From Argentina anserina (taxonomy: Eukaryota; Streptophyta; Magnoliopsida; Rosales; Rosaceae), in contig NC_065878.1 in assembly GCF_933775445.1 (NCBI RefSeq), positions 14,581,395-14,645,394 of the forward strand: a DNA stretch of 64,000 nucleotides. Reading direction: 5' to 3'. A model generated the notes under the pieces. That model saw nothing but the letters and a program-made list of their open reading frames with translations, was not told the DNA's origin and searched no databases. Shown piece by piece: positions 61,218 to 64,000 of this stretch. Position 1 is the stretch's first letter. Every line of letters starts with the position of its first letter. A program made the translations under genes and the position numbers.

Positions 61218-64000
61218 ATGGCGTCTTTGACGATCTTTCTGAAGAAAAGATCCACTCTTTCTCTCTGCAATGAAGCCCGGAGAATGAAGAGACTCTTCTC
61301 ATCCACTGCACAACCCATCGCTGAATCTTCATTTGTCGAAAGAATCAGAAATCTTCCCAAAGCTCTACCTGGAACCCACATCAAAACTGAAGTCTCCCAA
61401 GTAAATCAATCTCACTCTCTATCGGAATCTGATCAGCGAGTCATGTTCTTGTTCTTCTTGTTTGAGTCTTGACTCTTGAGAGATGTTGTATGTTCTGTTT
61501 TTACTGTCCCAGAAAAATGGGAAGATAATGATTTTCGTTTACTGTCTGTCCGTTATCCATTCTGCCACTTACATCATGCCATTTGTAGTGACGGTTATAC
61601 TCAGTTATTGCTTGATTCTTATGGTAAAAAAAAATCCCCTTTAACCTTTTGGAAACCTTACTTGATTTGGGTTTGATTGGTTCTAGAGATAATCATACTA
61701 CTGATACTAGTTAGGTTATAGGGGTATTTAGATATACACATATTTGGGTAGACTTGTTTTACATTAAACTCAACTTTTCATTTTACACCCAACCATATTT
61801 ATTAGGTTAATTATTAATTTAAAATTTTATTTTTGATGTTAATAATATAACCTAATTTTACAAATATTTACTAAACATGCCATAAACCCAAATTAAAAAC
61901 CACAATCCTGATTCATGCTAGTTTACCTCATCCTAACAAAAAAAAAATATTACAGATTATTCCATGATTAAAGCTCAATTTATTGTTACATTCATTATAG
62001 GTAATTTATTATTACTAAAATTACATAAATATTTGTTTGACTCCATCATACTTGTTATAATATATTTGACTAATAGGAGTTGATGATGTATTTAACCTCT
62101 AGGAGTTGGGTAAAATAAGAAAATACCTATAAGAAAGACAAGATTATCTAGGAAAAAGATGAGTAGCTTACAATAAGAAACGTTTAGCATAAGAAAATGT
62201 ACCTACAAGTAAGACAACATTGTCTTGTTTAATTATATCTATAAAGAAGACAACATTATAAGAATAAGAAAATATACCTATAAGAAAGACAATATAATCT
62301 AGAAAAAAGATGACTAGTACCTTACGATAAAGAACTTTTAGCATTAGCATAAGAAAATGTACTTACAAGGAAAACAACATTGTCTTGTTTAATTATACAT
62401 ATAAGGAATACAACATTATCTAGGAATAAGAAAATATACATATAAGAAAAACAATATAATCTAGAAAAAAAATGAACAATACTTTATGATGAGGAACTTT
62501 TAGCATAAGAAAATATACCTATAAGGAATACAACATTGTCTTGTTTAAATATACTTATAAGGAAAACATCATTATCTAGAAAGAAGATGATGAACTTTTA
62601 GCATAACGTATAAAGTACTTACCAGATCATGTTATATTTTTTTATCTCATATTTCCCAATTTTTTCTTCTCTTTCAATAATTTTTCTTCAACTATGACTA
62701 GGAAAGTAGTCGAGAAATACCATGCATGATTGCCCTCCTCTTACATCTTTCGTTCTCAATATTATGCGGTAACATTTGGTTTCATTGAGAAAATATGTAT
62801 GCAATTCTTTTTAAAAAGACTACCTTCATATAAGAAAGATAAGAACTACAAATTTGTGTTAGAAACAAAATGAGCATATATATAGAATGTGTGTTCATGT
62901 CAGCAACATAAAATAAGGATTATATAAGGAAACAAAAATTGATTAGTCCTAACTACTTATCTAGGAGATGTTTTCCTTTTTCAACTAAAATGGCGAAACA
63001 GTTAAGTCAGCCAAAACGAAAAAAATGAATTAATAAAAATAAAACCTATAAGAAATGTTGAAATAATTAATTGGGTGTAGATTTTTAAAAAAGAAAAAGG
63101 AAGTGGGTTTATATGAAAATTGGGCTTCCAGGATGGGTCTATGACTAATTATCTCTAGGTTATAAGAAAGTTCCTTCAATAATCTCTTTAGAATATAAAC
63201 GTCGAGTTTTTACCTCTACTGAGAAACCTTCTTCTGTAACATGTATGCATTTTGATGATTAAGATCTTTCTGTATTCAGCTTATTGGTAGAACACCCCTT
63301 GTGTACCTGAACAAAGTCACTGAAGGCTATGGAGCCTATATTGCTGCCAAGCAAGAGATGTTTCAGCCCACTTCCAGCATAAAAGACAGGTATCTTGTTA
63401 GAAATATTTGCTGACTCTAAGTACAGCCAGAACTGAAATACTACCAGATTGTTTGGTGATCGAATAATATCTGTGGACTAGAAAATGACAAAATTCTCAA
63501 TGTTGATGTTATTTTGGTGCAGACCAGCACTTTCTATGTTCAATGATGCTGAAAAGAAAGGCTTATTAATTCCTAGAGTGGTTAGCTTATAACTCTTTAA
63601 TCAGATAAATTTGTCTTTCATTATATGCATTACATTTTCAGGTATGTCTAACCATTGTGTCAAAATGCATTTACAGACAACTCTAATAGAGCCAACATCA
63701 GGAAACATGGGAATCAGTATGGCTTTTATGGCTGCGATGAAAGGGTACAAGATGATTTTGACCATGCCGTCTTACACGAGCTTGGAGAGAAGAGTATGTA
63801 TGAGAGCCTTTGGAGCTGAGTTGATCCTGACTGACCCTACTAAAGGCATGGGAGGGACTGTTAAGAAGGCTTATGATATTTTGGAATCCACTCCAAATGC
63901 CGTTATGCTCCAACAATTCTCAAATCCTGCTAATACTCAGGTACCAAATTACACAAATTTGCTTGTGGTGCTTTCTTAGACTTGAGTTGATCAAGTATTG
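61218..64000 (+). CDS. Mitochondrial beta-cyanoalanine synthase/cysteine synthase (5' part)
   Basis: Four exons are visible: 61218-61400, 63280-63389, 63523-63580 and 63677-63940, all GT..AG and in phase (205 residues). The gene runs off the window. The first ~35 residues ([20 protein letters not shown]) are basic and Ser-rich, a mitochondrial presequence. Then come [20 protein letters not shown] and the PLP lysine in TSSIKDR (about residue 96). The phosphate/substrate loop [10 protein letters not shown] is at 122-131, followed by [14 protein letters not shown]. The enzyme uses PLP to turn cysteine and cyanide into cyanoalanine and sulfide and can also make cysteine; it detoxifies cyanide from ethylene synthesis. 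The first intron is unusually long (about 1.9 kb) and AT-rich. The ATG at 61218 is preferred as the first in frame. Confidence 0.9.
61401..63279 (+). other. Long first intron of the cyanoalanine synthase gene
   Basis: 1,879 bases. From 62100 to 62640 a loose repeat of ATAAGAAAATAxACxTATAAG with AGACAAxATxxTCTAG recurs about six times at 55-110-base spacing. No nested gene was seen. Confidence 0.7.

Overview
This window looks like a eudicot plant nuclear chromosome. Its genes have introns with GT..AG borders, they resemble known plant families (HAD hydrolase, CHX antiporter, MESD-like chaperone, RD22-like BURP protein, beta-cyanoalanine synthase), and the space between them is filled with plant transposons. 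A Rosaceae-like genome is possible, but I cannot prove that from the sequence alone. All exon joins come from reading frame, splice signals and remembered family conservation; no search was run.

Layout. 1-9.8 kb is gene-rich: an intact 8-exon HAD hydrolase (+), a convergent 3-exon CHX cation/H+ antiporter (-), a broken second copy of the HAD gene with a foldback MITE in one intron, and a 3-exon MESD-like ER chaperone gene (-). 10.8-27 kb is a nested transposon block. It holds a 6.5-kb Copia element with 184-bp LTRs and a GATCT target duplication but a ruined coding interior. It also holds two related LTR remnants outside that element, a CACTA-like end, a broken histidinol dehydrogenase gene carrying an 814-bp hAT MITE, and a minisatellite of about 1 kb lying between two LTR pieces. 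27.8-35.9 kb holds a solo LTR (CTTCG duplication), a BURP exon fragment, and a 6.5-kb internally deleted Gypsy-like element (CATGT duplication) of the same family as the solo LTR. 36.2-37.7 kb is an intact RD22-like BURP gene (-). 39.0-42.9 kb is a complete hAT transposon with CATCTTCT duplications. It encodes a damaged TTF/DUF4371-type transposase and carries two exons of an FtsH-like gene. 47.1-47.7 kb is a TRIM retroelement. 53-56.2 kb holds a BED-finger hAT transposase with one frameshift. 59.8-60.9 kb holds two MITE families side by side, one of them a head-to-tail dimer. 61.2 kb to the end is the 5' half of a mitochondrial beta-cyanoalanine synthase/cysteine synthase gene (+), cut by the window edge.

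The host genes have no evident operon-like or pathway link. The strongest signals are transposons with exact target duplications that carry or interrupt pieces of host genes (FtsH-like, histidinol dehydrogenase, HAD copy), and young retroelements that cannot encode their own enzymes.
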